Of a DNA stretch of 64,000 nt, positions 22,324 through 37,301 are shown one piece after another. Location of the stretch: the NCBI GenBank assembly GCA_963995525.1, contig OZ023206.1, positions 45,393,990-45,457,989 on the forward strand, written 5' to 3'. Each line of letters opens with the position of its first letter. Position 1 is the first letter of the stretch. The translations under genes were made by a program, and so were the position numbers. Origin of the DNA: Escarpia spicata (taxonomy: Eukaryota; Annelida; Polychaeta; Sabellida; Siboglinidae). The notes below the pieces were generated by a model. The model was not told where the DNA came from, ran no database searches, and was given only the letters and a program-made list of their open reading frames with translations.

Positions 22324-24075
22324 TCATATTTGTTGAATAGCAGAGAGCATAAGCTTTGAACATATACAAAGACTGTTGGGATCGGACGCGTAATGTACTA
22401 GCAATAGTTTAAAATGCGTTTTGGGGACGATCTTTGAGTTGTTTAATTTTACACCGCTGCAGTACATTTGTTGCAATATATACGTAATAATCATATGAAG
22501 ATACGAATTACCTTGACATGATCCATCTTTCACAGCAAATCCCACGGCACATTTCGTACACGTCGTCGCATCACTACACTCTTCGCAGTTGGTTATGTCA
22601 GTGGAGCATGCTACAATATAATTAGACATATCTCTTGGTTACAGTATATATTGTTTGATAATGGTATTGTATGCCATATCATTACTACTATGTAAATAAT
22701 TATATTGATATTTATTTTTGTTTTCCTGCTACTTACGTTTGTGCAGCAAGTCAAATGTTCTATTATGTCAACTCATATTACATTAACACTCGAATTACCT
22801 TAACAAGATGCTTCTTTTTTCTACTCAAATGCAAAGACGCATTTCGTACACGTCGTCGAATCTCTACACTATTCACAGATTGTAATGTCAGATTAACATA
22901 TTGTAATATATGGATATAAATGGTTATATTTGTTGTATGTGCGATATGGTTATTGAATAATATCTTAAATTATTACCACTATGTTAAATATTTAAATTAC
23001 CTATTGATGTTAATACTAACACTCATTCTTTCACTGTTATTGAATATTCTGCCACACATTTTATACCGTGAAATAGCTACCGGTATTGCATCCACAATTG
23101 AATACCTTGGCATGATCCATCTTTCACAGCATATCCTACGCTGCATTTCGTACACGTTGTCGCGTCACTACACTCTTGACAGTTTGTAACTTCAGTGGAA
23201 CATTCTGTAATGTATGGATATTAGTTGGTCATCGTAAAGTGCATTCGGCTTTAATTTGGAGGAACATTATATACATTTACAATTATATAAAACCCAGTTT
23301 TTTATTTGTCTAATACTACAACCTGTATTTATTTAATGTTACTTGTGATTTCACATCATATGACAGTTGCTAATGGGACAACTGGTGTTGAATAATTATG
23401 CAACTTTGACAACACGTATTGGGAATGTTATTGCTCATGTTAATGCTCTTTTGTTGCTAAAGTACATTGTTTTGCTACTTGCAATACATACTACAATATA
23501 TATTTTTGTTATATCTCAATCTATTCTACAAAAATTACCTTTACTACTGTGAAATATATATATGCGAGCGAAAAATAACCAACACAATATACGTTAAAAA
23601 ATTGAAACTCTACGATTGCTAGCAACCTCACGGTTCGTCCTATTCAAACGAATTTGGTATCATTTCAAAGAATGCTATTTATGTTATGATGGCTTCGCCT
23701 AGAATTTCCGGTAGCAGTTAGTAGAACACATATGAAGGGACCAACATGTTTTTCATTTTCGGTGTTTCGTACGGTTCCGAACGATGTTGATGGCGGGTGT
23801 TCAGGACACAAATATTCCGAATGCGGACAGTTTCTTCATTTCCATAGGTTGGGACTCGCACACATCACCTTTTCTTGTTGTCATGTTATAAAGTCTACTC
23901 ATTTTTAAAGGCGACGAAACTGCTGTGCATTTATGGCTGAGAAACCGATGTTTCTCATCGTCTTCGTGACATCGCAATAACGTAGGTCATCCAACGGTGA
24001 GTAAGAGTGAAAATGGAAACACCACGGTTCTAGGTTCTTTTCAGATTATTTTAATAATTATTATCGGGAAACCGT
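22324..24075 (-). repeat. Array unit U7
   Basis: Full 1752-bp form. Exon A 22512-22610 and exon C 23106-23204 are intact. Confidence 0.85.
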
Positions 24076-24892
24076 TCATATTTGTTGAATAGCAGAGAGC
24101 ATAAGCTTTGAACATGTACAAAGACTGTTGGGATCGGACGCGTAATGTACTAGCAATAGTTTAAAATGCGTTTTGGGGACGATCTTTGAGTTGTTTAATT
24201 TTACACCGCTGCAGTACATTTGTTGCAATATATACGTAATAATCACATGAAGATACGAATTACCTTGACATGATCCATCTTTCACAGCAAATCCCACGGC
24301 ACATTTCGTACACGTCGTCGCATCACTACACTCTTCGCAGTTGGTTATGTCAGTGGAGCATGCTACAATATAATTATACATATCTCTTGGTTACAGTATA
24401 TATTGTTTGATAATGGTATTGTATGCCATATCATTACTACTATGTAAATAATTATATTGATATTTATTTTTGTTTTCCTGCTACTTACGTTTGTGCAGCA
24501 AGTCAAATGTTCTATTATGTCAACTCATATTACATTAACACTCGAATTACCTTAACAAGATGCTTCTTTTTTCTACTCAAATGCAAAGACGCATTTCGTA
24601 CACGTCGTCGCATCTCTACACTATTCACAGATTGTAATGTCAGATTAACATATTGTAATATATGGATATATATGGTTATATTTGTTGTATGTGCGATATG
24701 GTTATTGTATAATATCTTAAATTATTACCACTATGTTAAATATTTAAATTACCTATTGATGTTAATACTAACACTCATTCTTTCACTGTTATTGAATATT
24801 CTGCCACACATTTTATACCGTGAAATAGCTACCGGTATTGCATCCACAATTGAATACCTTGGCATGATCCATCTTTCACAACATATCCTAAG

Positions 24893-26037
24893 GTCGACAT
24901 TGAATCAGCTTTTCGGATAATTCCAATTTCACCAGCAGACAGACCGTTACTGGGTTTTAAGTGGAGGGGCCAGTTTTTCATGGATGCTTTTCTTCCTATG
25001 GGTTGTTCGAGTGCATGTGCTATCTTTGAGCGTTTTAGTACAGCGTTAGAATGGGCTGCCAAGGTTAAATTACAGGTAACTGAAGTGATACATGTAATCG
25101 ATGATTTTCTTCTGCTGGCACCCTCATTTGAGAAGTGCAATGATGACCTTAGGGCTTTTATCGCCATGTGTGAACAGATTGGGGTACCACTTGCTCCGGG
25201 AAAAACGGTGGGCCCATCCACCGCACTCCCTTTTCTGGGTATCATCCTGGATACCGTCCAAATGCATGCTAGACTTCCAGATGATAAGCTTGAGAAAGCT
25301 AGGGCATTACTTTTGAGTTTTCAGTCTAAGCAGAAGGTCACACTTAAGGAATTGCAACAGTTAATCGGGGTCCTTTCATTTGCTTCGGCCGTCGTAGTCC
25401 CTGGCCGGGCATTTCTCAGGCGTTTAATCGACCAAACCATGGGTAGGCTTAAACCGCACTATCACATTCGTTTAAACAGACAAACTAAACTTGACCTAGG
25501 AGTATGGTTGGAATTTCTCCAGCATTTTAATGGCAAGGCCTTTTTCTGGATGAGAAATTTCTGACAGGTGACTATCTCCGACTATACACTGATGCAGCTG
25601 GGGGAGTAGGATACGGGGCACTGTATGGGGCAGAATGGTTTTGTGGTCTCTGGCCGGTGGAGTGGCGTTCATTCAATGTCACGGTTTTGGAGTTGTATCC
25701 TATAGTGGCAGCAGTACATGTGTGGGGTAATGTTTGGGAGAATAAAAGCGTATGCTTCTTTACAGATAACGAGGCCCTGGTACCTGTGATTAATAACCAG
25801 ACATCGCGGGAACCCCACATCATGGCCCTAGTCCGTCCCCTGGTATTGGCATGTCTGCGGTTTAATATCAACTTTACAGCACGACATATCCCAGGCCGTT
25901 TTAACACGCTGGCTGATAAACTATCTCGTTCGCAGGTGGAAGAGTTCCATGCACTGGTGCCATGGGCGAATGCCAACCCAGTGGAAGTGCCCCACAGTGT
26001 GTCCCCAGCCGGCTTAGACAGTCTTTCAGCAGGTTGA
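24893..26037 (+). pseudogene. Ngaro family 1 reverse transcriptase/RNase H, copy 2, frameshifted
   Basis: Intact from VDIESAF through the HVIDDFLLL box. The T6 run before CTGGATGAG (about 25541) has five T, which shifts the frame and ends it at 25564. The RNase H half continues in another frame to 26037 (motifs FTDNEALVPV, HIPGRFNTLADK). The TGG codon that is TGA in copy 1 is normal here, so the two lesions are independent. Confidence 0.85.
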
Positions 26038-26912
26038 TGGAGTCCTCATTGGCACCATCTTCTCGACTACATTATGAGCGCGCATGGAAAAAGTTGGTTG
26101 CATTCCATGAGTCATTATTTCTCACAACTTGTATGCCTGTTTCTATGCCTATGATGTTGCTGTTTATTGCCCACCTCCATGCTACTGGCTCTGCTCCGGC
26201 ATCCATTGTTTCAACCGTGTCAGCTATCGCTTATTTCCATAAGATTAATGGTTTTGCCGACCCATCCAATTGTTTCCTGGTAGCTAAGTTGTTATCAGGT
26301 GCACGTAATCTCGGGGCAGTGCCTGATGTCCGTCTGCCTGTCACCCTACCAGTGCTTGCACGCTTGATACAGGCGTTACCCACGGTGTTTTCATCGCATT
26401 ACAAGTGTCTCATGCTCCGGGCAATGATGGTACTTGCCTTCAAAGCGTATCTGCGCATTGGGGAAATGGTGCCTCGGGCCCGGAATATGGTGCACGGATG
26501 TTTGCATATGGGCGACGTTTTACTGTCAGGAGAGTTGATTATGCTTTCCTTCCGGCGTTTTAAACACAGCGCTCGGCAGGGTCCGCAATCTCTCCAGGTC
26601 AGAGGCGAATGCATACATGGGTCAGCTATCCATCCGGCTGCTTTCCTCCGGGAATTTCAGCAGGCTAGAGGTGCACTTCCAGGTCCGCTCTTTGCGCACC
26701 CCGATGGCTCCCCCATGTTGCGTAGGGAATTTGATGGGTCCCTAAAGACGCTGCTGGTTTTCTGTGGTTATGAGACTAGCGCCTTTAAGGGACACAGCTT
26801 CCGGATCGGGGCAGCCACTGCTGCGGCTCTGAGAGGCGAATCAGATGCACAGATCAGGGCGGCAGGTAGATGGACATCGGATGCGTTTAAGAAATACATT
26901 AGGATTGCTTGA
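25962..26912 (+). CDS. Tyrosine recombinase, Ngaro family 1 copy 2
   Basis: Open 316-codon frame, nearly identical to the other two copies (MESSLAPS instead of MEASLAPS near residue 28). All catalytic residues (Arg, Lys, HSFR, Trp, Tyr) are present. Confidence 0.9.
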   Translation: MGECQPSGSAPQCVPSRLRQSFSRLMESSLAPSSRLHYERAWKKLVAFHESLFLTTCMPVSMPMMLLFIAHLHATGSAPASIVSTVSAIAYFHKINGFADPSNCFLVAKLLSGARNLGAVPDVRLPVTLPVLARLIQALPTVFSSHYKCLMLRAMMVLAFKAYLRIGEMVPRARNMVHGCLHMGDVLLSGELIMLSFRRFKHSARQGPQSLQVRGECIHGSAIHPAAFLREFQQARGALPGPLFAHPDGSPMLRREFDGSLKTLLVFCGYETSAFKGHSFRIGAATAAALRGESDAQIRAAGRWTSDAFKKYIRIA

Positions 26913-26984
26913 ATGAGAGCGTTTGCGTTGTCGTCCTTTTACAGTTTTATATTCGTGGGGTGGTCACAGGTTAAGGTGACCGGT

Positions 26985-28156
26985 GGCATAATCGACCCCA
27001 CTTTTAAGGTTTAGCCTCAGTTATGTATAGTGTAATGCGTTAGCGGGTAGTGTTGGTTTTAGATTTGGTGTGGTTGACTGGTGTGCTTGGCTAGTATTAT
27101 ACTGTGCAGTAGGTCTATGGTGATTTTAGCAGTAATGACATTGTTTGATATATGATATCATGTATACCAATACTGCTTGTTTTATGTGCCGAAATGTGGG
27201 CTCGGTCAACCTGAGGTACAGGAGACTAGTATGGGCTCAGTCACAGGCCTGGCCTTGGGATGTCGAGCCCACATTTCTCTCTTATCACGTTAATAAATAA
27301 ACGTCATTCATTTGGCCTTTCTTCATCACTATATTGGACTCTGTGTTGTTGCTTGCATAAATGGGAGTATGCTGCACCGGCACGATGCGGCATACATATT
27401 TTTGTGCGGGCAACAATGCAGACAAGTGATGATTGGCCCAGTGGATTATTCTAATTATATGCTAATTCAGCTTAGCCGTGGGCGCAAAGAACCAATCAGA
27501 GCATAGTAGTAGCGAGCAGTTGTAGCGCGCGCTAGAAGTCGGCCACTTTGGTTCGAGAGAGCAAACTATTCGGTTGAGAGTTTTGCGTCCCTCCCATCCC
27601 GCCCACTTCTGTAGAGTTTAGCCTTAATAACACATGTGCATCATTAGTGGAAGAGGGGTCGTCAGCATATCTCAATGCTTTCCCCATTTTCTTAGGTCAG
27701 GTGGACAATGTGTTCACGGGGTTTTGATGAAGAGACAGCTCGCTTCTCTTCCACTGATGATTTTAGTTAGGTAGGACAGGCATAATCGACCCCACTTTTA
27801 AGGTTTAGCCTCAGTTATATATAGTGTAATGCGTTAGCGGGTAGTGTTGGTTTTAGATTTGGTGTGGTTGACTGGTGTGCTTGGCTAGTATTATACTGTG
27901 CAGTAGGTCTATGGTGATTTTAGCAGTAATGACATTGTTTGATATATGATATCATGTATACCAATACTGCTTGTTTTATGTGCCGAAATGTGGGCTCGGT
28001 CAACCTGAGGTACAGGAGACTAGTATGGGCTCAGTCACAGGCCTGGCCTTGGGATGTCGAGCCCACATTTCTCTCTTATCACGTTAATAAATAAACGTCA
28101 TTCATTTGGCCTTTCTTCATCACTATATTGGACTCTGTGTTGTTGCTTGCATAAAT
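26985..28156 (+). repeat. Split direct repeats B1-A2-B2, family 1 copy 2
   Basis: B1 26985-27362, A2 27363-27778, B2 27779-28156. Unit sequence resumes at ATATATATGCG immediately after B2. Confidence 0.9.
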
Positions 28157-28676
28157 ATATATATGCGAGCGAAAAATAACCAACACAATATACGTAAAAA
28201 AATTGAAACTCTACGATTGCTAGCAACCTCACGGTTCGTCCTATTCAAACGAATTTGGTATCATTTCAAAGGATGCTATTTATGTTATGATGGCTTCGCC
28301 TAGATTTTCCGGTAGCAGTTAGTAGAACACATATGAAGGGACCAACATGTTTTTCATTTTCGGTGTTTCGTACGGTTCCGAACGATGTTGATGGCGGGTG
28401 TTCAGGACACAAATATTCCGAATGCGGACAGTTTCTTCATTTCCATAGGTTGGGACTCGCACACATCACCTTTTCTTGTTGTCATGTTATAAAGTCTACT
28501 CATTTTTAAAGGCGACGAAACTGCTGTGCATTTATGGCTGAGAAACCGATGTTTCTCATCGTCTTCGTGACATCGCAATAACGTAGGTCATCCAACGGTG
28601 AGTAAGAGTGAAAACGGAAACACCACGGTTCTAGGTTCTTTTCAGATTATGTTAATAATTATTATCGAGAAACCGT

Positions 28677-30361
28677 TCATATTTGTTGAATAGCAGAGAG
28701 CATAAGCTTTGAACATATACAAAGACTGTTGGGATCGGACCCGTAATGTACTAGCAATAGTTTAAAATGCGTTTTGGGGACGATCTTTGAGTTGTTTAAT
28801 TTTACACCGCTGCAGTACATTTGTTGCAATATATACGTAATAATCACATGAAGATACGAATTACCTTGACATGATCCATCTTTCACAGCAAATCCCACGG
28901 CACATTTCGTACACGTCGTCGCATCACTACACTCTTCGCAGTTGGTTATGTCAGTGGAGCATGCTACAATATAATTAGACATATCTCTTGGTTACAGTAT
29001 ATATTGTTTGATAATGGTATTGTATGCCATATCATTACTACTATGTAAATAATTATATTGATATTTATTTTTGTTTTCCCGCTACTTACGTTTGTGCAGA
29101 AAGTCAAATGTTCTATTATGTCAACTCATATTACATTAACACTCGAATTACCTTAACAAGATGCTTCTTTTTTCTACTCAAATGCAACGACGCATTTCGT
29201 ACACGTCGTCGCATCTCTACACTATTCACAGTTGGTAATGTCAGATTAACATATTGTAATATATGGATATATATGGTTATATTTGTTGTATGTGCGATAT
29301 GGTTATTGTATAATATCTTAAATTATTACCACTATGTTAAATATTTAAATTACCAATTGATGTTAATACAAACACTCATTCTTTCACAGTTATTGAATAT
29401 TCTGCCACACATTTTATACCGTGAAATAGCTACCGGTATTGCATCCACAATTGAATACCTTGGCATGATCCATCTTTCACAGCATATCCTACGCTGCATT
29501 TCGTACACGTTGTCGCGTCACTACACTCTTGACAGTTTGTAACTTCAGTGGAACATTCTGTAATGTATGGATATTAGTTGGTCATCGTAAAGTACATTCG
29601 GCTTTAATTTGGAGGAACATTATATACATTTACAATTATATAAAACCCAGTTTTTTATTTGTCTAATACTACAACCTGTATTTATTTAATGTTACTTGTG
29701 ATTTCACATCATATGACAGTTGCTAATGGGACAACTGGTGTTGAATAATTATGCAACTTTGACAACACGTATTGGGAATGTTAATGCTTATGTTAATGCT
29801 CTTTTTTTACTAAAGTACATTGTTTTGCTACTTGCAATACATACTACAATATATATTTTTGTTATATCTCAATCTATTCTACAAAAATTACCTTTACTAC
29901 TGTGAAATATATATAAGCGAGCGAAAAATAACCAATACAATAAACGTAAAAAAATTGAAACTCTACGATTGCTAGCAACCTCACGGTTCGTCCTATTCAA
30001 ACGAATTTGGTATCATTTCAAAGAATGCTATTTATGTTATGATGGCTTCGCCTAGAATTTCCGGTAGCAGTTAGTAGAACACATATGAAGGGACCAACAT
30101 GTTTTTCATTTTCGGTGTTTCGTACGGTTCCGAACGATGTTGATGGCGGGTGTTCAGGACACAAATATTCCGAATGCGGACAGTTTCTTCATTTCCATAG
30201 GTTGGGACTCGCACACATCACCTTTTCTTGTTGTCATGTTATAAAGTCTACTCATTTTTAAAGGCGACGAAACTGTTGTATATTTATGGCTGAGAAACCG
30301 ATGTTTCTCATCGTCTTCGGTTCTTTTCAGATTATTTTAATAATTATTATCGGGAAACCGT
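28677..30361 (-). repeat. Array unit U9
   Basis: Short form. Exon A 28865-28963 and exon C 29459-29557 are intact. It shares intron variants with U15, which also follows an element copy. Confidence 0.85.
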
Positions 30362-32045
30362 TCATATTTGTTGAATAGCAGAGAGCATAAGCTTTGAACA
30401 TATACAAAGACTGTTGGGATCGGACGCGTAATGTACTAGCAATAGTTTAAAATGCCTTTTGGGGACGATCTTTGAGTTGTTTAATTTTACACCGCTGCAG
30501 TACATTTGTTGCAATATATACGTAATAATCATATGAAGATACGAATTACCTTGACATGATCCATGTTTCACAGCAAATCCCACGGCACATTTCGTACACG
30601 TCGTCGCATCACTACACTCTTCGCAGTTGGTTATGTCAGTGGAGCATGCTACAATATAATTAGACATATCTCTTGGTTACAGTATATATTGTTTGATAAT
30701 GGTATTGTATGCCATATCATTACTACTATGTAAATAATTATATTGATATTTATTTTTGTTTTCCTGCTACTTACGTTTGTGCAGCAAGTCAAATGTTCTA
30801 TTATGTCAACTCATATTACATTAACACTCGAATTACCTTAACAAGATGCTTCTTTTTTCTACTCAAATGCAAAGACGCATTTCGTAAACGTCGTCGAATC
30901 TCTACACTATTCACAGATTGTAATGTCAGATTAACATATTGTAATATATGGATATATATGGTTATATTTGTTGTAAGTGCGATATGGTTATTGAATAATA
31001 TCTTAAATTATTACCACTATGTTAAATATTTAAATTACCTATTGATGTTAATACTAACACTCATTCTTTCACTGTTATTGAATATTCTGCCACACATTTT
31101 ATACCGTGAAATAGCTACCGGTATTGCATCCACAATTGAATACCTTGGCATGATCCATCTTTCACAGCATATCCTACGCTGCATTTCGTACACGTTGTCG
31201 CGTCACTACACTCTTGACAGTTTGTAACTTCAGTGGAACATTCTGTAATGTATGGATATTAGTTGGTCATCGTAAAGTACATTCGGCTTTAATTTGGAGG
31301 AACATTATATACATTTACAATTATATAAAACCCAGTTTTTTATTTGTCTAATACTACAACCTGTATTTATTTAATGTTACTTGTGATTTCACATCATATG
31401 ACAGTTGCTAATGGGACAACTGGTGTTGAATAATTATGCAACTTTGAAACACGTATTGGGAATGTTATTGCTCATGTTAATGCTCTTTTGTTACTAAAGT
31501 ACATTGTTTTGCTACTTGCAATACATATTTCAATATATATTTTTGTTATATCTCAATCTATTCTACACAAATTACCTTTACTACTGTGAAATATATATAT
31601 GTGAGCGAAAAATAACCAACACAATATACGTTAAAAAATTGAAACTCTACGATTGCTAGCAACCTCACGGTTCGTCCTATTCAAACGAATTTGGTATCAT
31701 TTCAAAGGATGCTATTTATGTTATGATGGCTTCGCCTAGATTTTCCGGTAGCAGTTAGTAGAACACATATGAAGGGACCAACATGTTTTTCATTTTCGGT
31801 GTTTCGTACGGTTCCGAACGATGTTGATGGCGGGTGTTCAGGACACAAATATTCCGAATGCGGACAGTTTCTTAATTTCCATAGGTTGGGACTCGCACAC
31901 ATCACCTTTTCTTGTTGTCATGTTATAAAGTCTACTCATTTTTAAAGGCGACGAAACTGTTGTATATTTATGGCTGAGAAACCGATGTTTCTCATCGTCT
32001 TCGGTTCTTTTCAGATTATTTTAATAATTATTATCGGGAAACCGT
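30362..32045 (-). repeat. Array unit U10
   Basis: Short form (1684 bp). Exon A 30550-30648 is open with Asp to His (VKHGSC). Exon C 31144-31242 is intact. Confidence 0.85.
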
Positions 32046-33797
32046 TCATATTTGTTGAATAGCAGAGAGCATAAGCTTTGAACATGTACAAAGACTGTTG
32101 GGATCGGACGCGTAATGTACTAGCAATAGTTTAAAATGCGTTTTGGGGACGATCTTTGAGTTGTTTAATTTTACACCGCTGCAGTACATTTGTTGCAATA
32201 TATACGTAATAATCACATGAAGATACGAATTACCTTGACATGATCCATCTTTCACAGCAAATCCCACGGCACATTTCGTACACGTCGTCGCATCACTACA
32301 CTCTTCGCAGTTGGTTATGTCAGTGGAGCATGCTACAATATAATTATACATATCTCTTGGTTACAGTATATATTGTTTGATAATGGTATTGTATGCCATA
32401 TCATTACTACTATGTAAATAATTATATTGATATTTATTTTTGTTTTCCTGCTACTTACGTTTGTGGAGCAAGTCAAATGTTCTATTATGTCAACTCATAT
32501 TACATTAACACTCGAATTACATTAACAAGATGCTTCTTTTTTCTACTCAAATGCAACGACGCATTTCGTACACGTCGTCGCATCTCTACACTATTCAAAG
32601 TTGGTAATGTCAGATTAACATACTGTAATATATGGATATATATGTTTATATTTGTTGTATGTGCGATATGGTTATTGTATAATATCTTAAATTATTACCA
32701 CTATGTTATATATTTAAATTACCAATTGATGTTAATACAAACACTCATTCTTTCACTGTTATTGAATATTCTGCCACACATTTTATACCGTGAAATAGCT
32801 ACCGGTATTGCATCCACAATTGAATACCTTGGCATGATCCATCTTTCACAGCATATCCTACGCTGCATTTCGTACACGTTGTCGCGTCACTACACTCCTG
32901 ACAGTTTGTAACTTCAGTGGAACATTCTGTAATGTATGGATATTAGTTGGTCATCGTAAAGTACATTCGGCTTTAATTTGGAGGAACATTATATACATTT
33001 ACAATTATATAAAACCCAGTTTTTTATTTGTCTAATACAACAACCTGTATTTATTTAATGTTACTTGTGATTTCACATCATATGACAGTTGCTAATGGGA
33101 CAACTGGTGTTGAATAATTATGCAACTTTGACAACACGTATTGGGAATGTTATTGCTCATGTTAATGCTCTTTTGTTACTAAAGTACATTGTTTTGCTAC
33201 TTGCAATACATACTACAATATTTATTTTTGTTATATCTCAATCTATTCTACAAAAATTACCTTTACTACTGTGAAATATATATATGCGAGCGAAAAATAA
33301 CCAACACAATATACGTTAAAAAATTGAAACTCTACGATTGCTTGCAACCTCACGGTTCGTCCTATTCAAACGAATTTGGTATCATTTCAAAGAATGCTAT
33401 TTATGTTATGATGGCTTCGCCTAGAATTTCCGGTAGCAGTTAGTAGAACATATATGAAGGGACCAACATGTTTTTCATTTTCGGTGTTTCGTACGGTTCC
33501 GAAAGATGTTGATGGCGGGTGTTCAGGACACAAATATTCCGAATGCGGACAGTTTCTTCATTTCCATAGGTTGGGACTCGCACACATCACCTTTTCTTGT
33601 TGTCATGTTATAAAGTCTACTCATTTTTAAAGGCGATGAAACTGCTGTGCATTTATGGCTGAGAAACCGATGTTTCTCATCGTCTTCGTGACATCGCAAT
33701 AACGTAGGTCATCCAACGGTGAGTAAGAGTGAAAACGGAAACACCACGGTTCTAGGTTCTTTTCAGATTATTTTAATAATTATTATCGGGAAACCGT
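32046..33797 (-). repeat. Array unit U11
   Basis: Full form. Exon A 32234-32332 and exon C 32828-32926 are intact. Confidence 0.85.
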
Positions 33798-35549
33798 TCA
33801 TATTTGTTGAATAGCAGAGAGCATAAGCTTTGAACATATACAAAGACTGTTGGGATCGGACGCGTAATGTACTAGCAATAGTTTAAAATGCGTTTTGGGG
33901 ACGATCTTTGAGTTGTTTAATTTTACACCGCTGCAGTACATTTGTTGCAATATATACGTAATAATCACATGAAGATACGAATTACCTTGACATGATCCAT
34001 CTTTCACAGCAAATCCCACGGCACATTTCGTACAGGTCGTCGCATCACTACACTCTTCGCAGTTGGTTATGTCAGTGGAGCATGCTACAATATAATTAGG
34101 CATATCTCTTGGTTACAGTATATATTGTTTGATAATGGTATTGTATGCCATATCATTACTACTATGTAAATAATTATATTGATATTTATTTTTGTTTTCC
34201 TGCTACTTACGTTTGTGCAGCAAGTCAAATGTTCTATTATGTCAACTCATATTACATTAACACTCGAATTACCTTAACAAGATGCTTCTTTTTTCTACTC
34301 AAATGCAACGACGCATTTCGTACACGTCGTCGCATCTCTACACTATTCACAGTTGTTAATGTCAGATTAACATACTGTAATATATGGATATATATGTTTA
34401 TATTTGTTGTATGTGCGATATGGTTATAGTATAATATCTTAAATTATTACCACTATGTTAAATATTTAAATTACCAATAGATGTTAATACAAACACTCAT
34501 TCTTACATTGTTATTGAATATTCTGCCACACATTTTATACCGTGAAATAGCTACCGGTATTGCATCCACAATTGAATACCTTGGCATGATCCATCTTTCA
34601 CAGCATATCCTACGCTGCATTTCGTACACGTTGTCGCGTCACTACACTCTTGACAGTTTGTAACTTCAGTGGAACATTCTGTAATGTATGGATATTAGTT
34701 GGTCATCGTAAAGTACATTCGGCTTTAATTTGGAGGAACATTATATACATTTACAATTATATAAAACTCAGTTTTTTATTTGTCTAATACTACAACTTGT
34801 ATTTATTTAATGTTACTTGTGATTTCACATCATATGACAGTTGCTAATGGGACAACTGGTGTTGAATAATTATGCAACTTTGACAACACGTATTGGGAAT
34901 GTTATTGCTCATGTTAATTCTCTTTTGTTACTAAAGTACATTGTTTTGCTACTTGCAATACATACTACAATATATATTTTTGTTATATCTCAATCTATTC
35001 TACAAAAATTACCTTTACTACTGTGAAATATATATATGCGAGCGAAAAATAACCAACACAATATACGTTAAAAAATTGAAACTCTACGATTGCTAGCAAC
35101 CTCACGGTTCGTCCTATTCAAACGAATTTGGTATAATTTCAAAGGATGCTATTTATGTTATGATGGCTTCGCCTAGATTTTCCGGTAGCAGTTAGTATAA
35201 TACATATGAAGGGACCAACATGTTTTTCATTTTCGGTGTTTCGTACGGTTCCGAACGGTGTTGATGGCGGGTGTTCAGGACACAAATATTCCGAATGCGG
35301 ACAGTTTCTTCATTTCCATAGGTTGGGACTCACACACATCACCTTTTCTTGTTGTCATGTTATAAAGTCTACTCATTTTTAAAGGCGACGAAACTGCTGT
35401 GCATTTATGGCTGAGAAACCGATGTTTCTCATCGTCTTCGTGACATCGCAATAACGTAGGTCATCCAACGGTGAGTAAGAGTGAAAACGGAAACACCACG
35501 GTTCTAGGTTCTTTTCAGATTATTTTAATAATTATTATCGGGAAACCGT
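33798..35549 (-). repeat. Array unit U12
   Basis: Full form. Exon A 33986-34084 and exon C 34580-34678 are intact. It shares a set of intron variants (TTACATTG, GTTATAGTATAAT) with U16 and U17. Confidence 0.85.
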
Positions 35550-37301
35550 TCATATTTGTTGAATAGCAGAGAGCATAAGCTTTGAACATATACAAAGACT
35601 GTTGGGATCGGACGCGTAATGTACTAGCAATAGTTTAAAATGCGTTTTGGGGACGATCTTTGAGTTGTTTAATTTTACACCGCTGCAGTACATTTGTTGC
35701 AATATATACGTAATAATCACATGAAGATACGAATTACCTTGACATGATCCATCTTTCACAGCAAATCCCACGGCACATTTCGTACACGTCGTCGCATCAC
35801 TACACTCTTCGCAGTTGGTTATATCAGTGGAGCATGCTACAATATAATTAGACATATCTCTTGGTTACAGTATATATTGTTTGATAATGGTATTGTATGC
35901 CATATCATTACTACTACGAAAATAATTATATTGATATTTATTTTTGTTTTCCTGCTACTTACGTTTGTGCAGAAAGTCAAATGTTCTATTATGTCAACTC
36001 ATATTACATTAACACTCGAATTAACTTAACAAGATGCTTCTTTTTTCTACTCAAATGCAACGACGCATTTCGTACACGTCGTCGCATCTCTACACTATTC
36101 ACAGTTGGTAATGTCAGATTAACATATTGTAATATATGGATATATATGTTTATATTTGTTGTATGTGCGATATGGTTATTGTATAATATCTTAAATTATT
36201 ACCACTATGTTAAATATTAAAATTACCTATTGATGTTAATACTAACACTCATTCTTTCACTGTTATTGAATATTCTGCCACACATTTTATACCGTGAAAT
36301 AGCTACCGGTATTGCATCAAAAATTGAATACCTTGGCATGATCCATCTTTCACAGCATATCCTACGCTGCATTTCGTACACGTTGTCGCGTCACTACACT
36401 CTTGACAGTTTGTAACTTCAGTGGAACATTCTGTAATGTATGGATATTAGTTGGTCATCGTAAAGTACATTCGGCTTTAATTTGGAGGAACATTATATAC
36501 ATTTACAATTATATAAAACCCAGTTTTTTATTTGTCTAATACTACAACCTGTATTTATTTAATGTTACTTGTGATTTCACATCATATGACAGTTGCTAAT
36601 GGGACAACTGGTGTTGAATAATTATGCAACTTTGACAACACGTATTGGGAATGTTATTGCTCATGTTAATGCTCTTTTGTTACTAAAGTACATTGTTTTG
36701 CTACTTGCAATACATACTACAATATATATTTTTGTTATATCTCAATCTATTCTACACAAATTACCTTTACTACTGTGAAATATATATATGCGAGCGAAAA
36801 ATAACCAACACAATATACGTTAAAAAATTGAAACTCTACGATTGCTAGCAACCTCACGGTTCGTCCTATTCAAACGAATTTGGTATCATTTCAAAGGATG
36901 CTATTTATGTTATGATGGCTTCGCCTAGATTTTCCGGTAGCAGTTAGTAGAACACATATGAAGGGACCAACATGTTTTTCATTTTCGGTGTTTCGTACGG
37001 TTCCGAACGATGTTGATGGCGGGTGTTCAGGACACAAATATTCAGAATGCGGACAGTTTCTTCATTTCCATAGGTTGGGACTCGCACACATCACCTTTTC
37101 TTGTTGTCATGTTATAAAGTCTACTCATTTTTAAAGGCGACGAAACTGTTGTATATTTATGGCTGAGAAACCGATGGTTCTCATCGTCTTCGTGACATCG
37201 CAATAACGTAGGTCATCCAACGGTGAGTAAGAGTGAAAACGGAAACACCACGGTTCTAGGTTCTTTTCAGATTATTTTAATAATTATTATCGGGAAACCG
37301 T
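35550..37301 (-). repeat. Array unit U13
   Basis: Full form. Exon A 35738-35836 and exon C 36332-36430 are intact. It shares the lost exon B donor with U3. Confidence 0.85.

Larger units (their letters stand above)
24890..28156 (+). mobile_element. Ngaro-like retrotransposon, family 1 copy 2 (5'-truncated)
   Basis: The 3267-bp copy has the same two junctions to the array unit as copies 1 and 3. One base shorter than the others because of a T deletion in RT. Confidence 0.9.
24076..28676 (-). repeat. Array unit U8, carrying Ngaro family 1 copy 2
   Basis: Exon A 24264-24362 is intact. Exon C is truncated at 24890 by the element. An Ala to Val change in the exon C remnant (GYVVKDGSC) is shared with U14 but not with U5, so U8 and U14 derive from one another more recently. 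Confidence 0.85.
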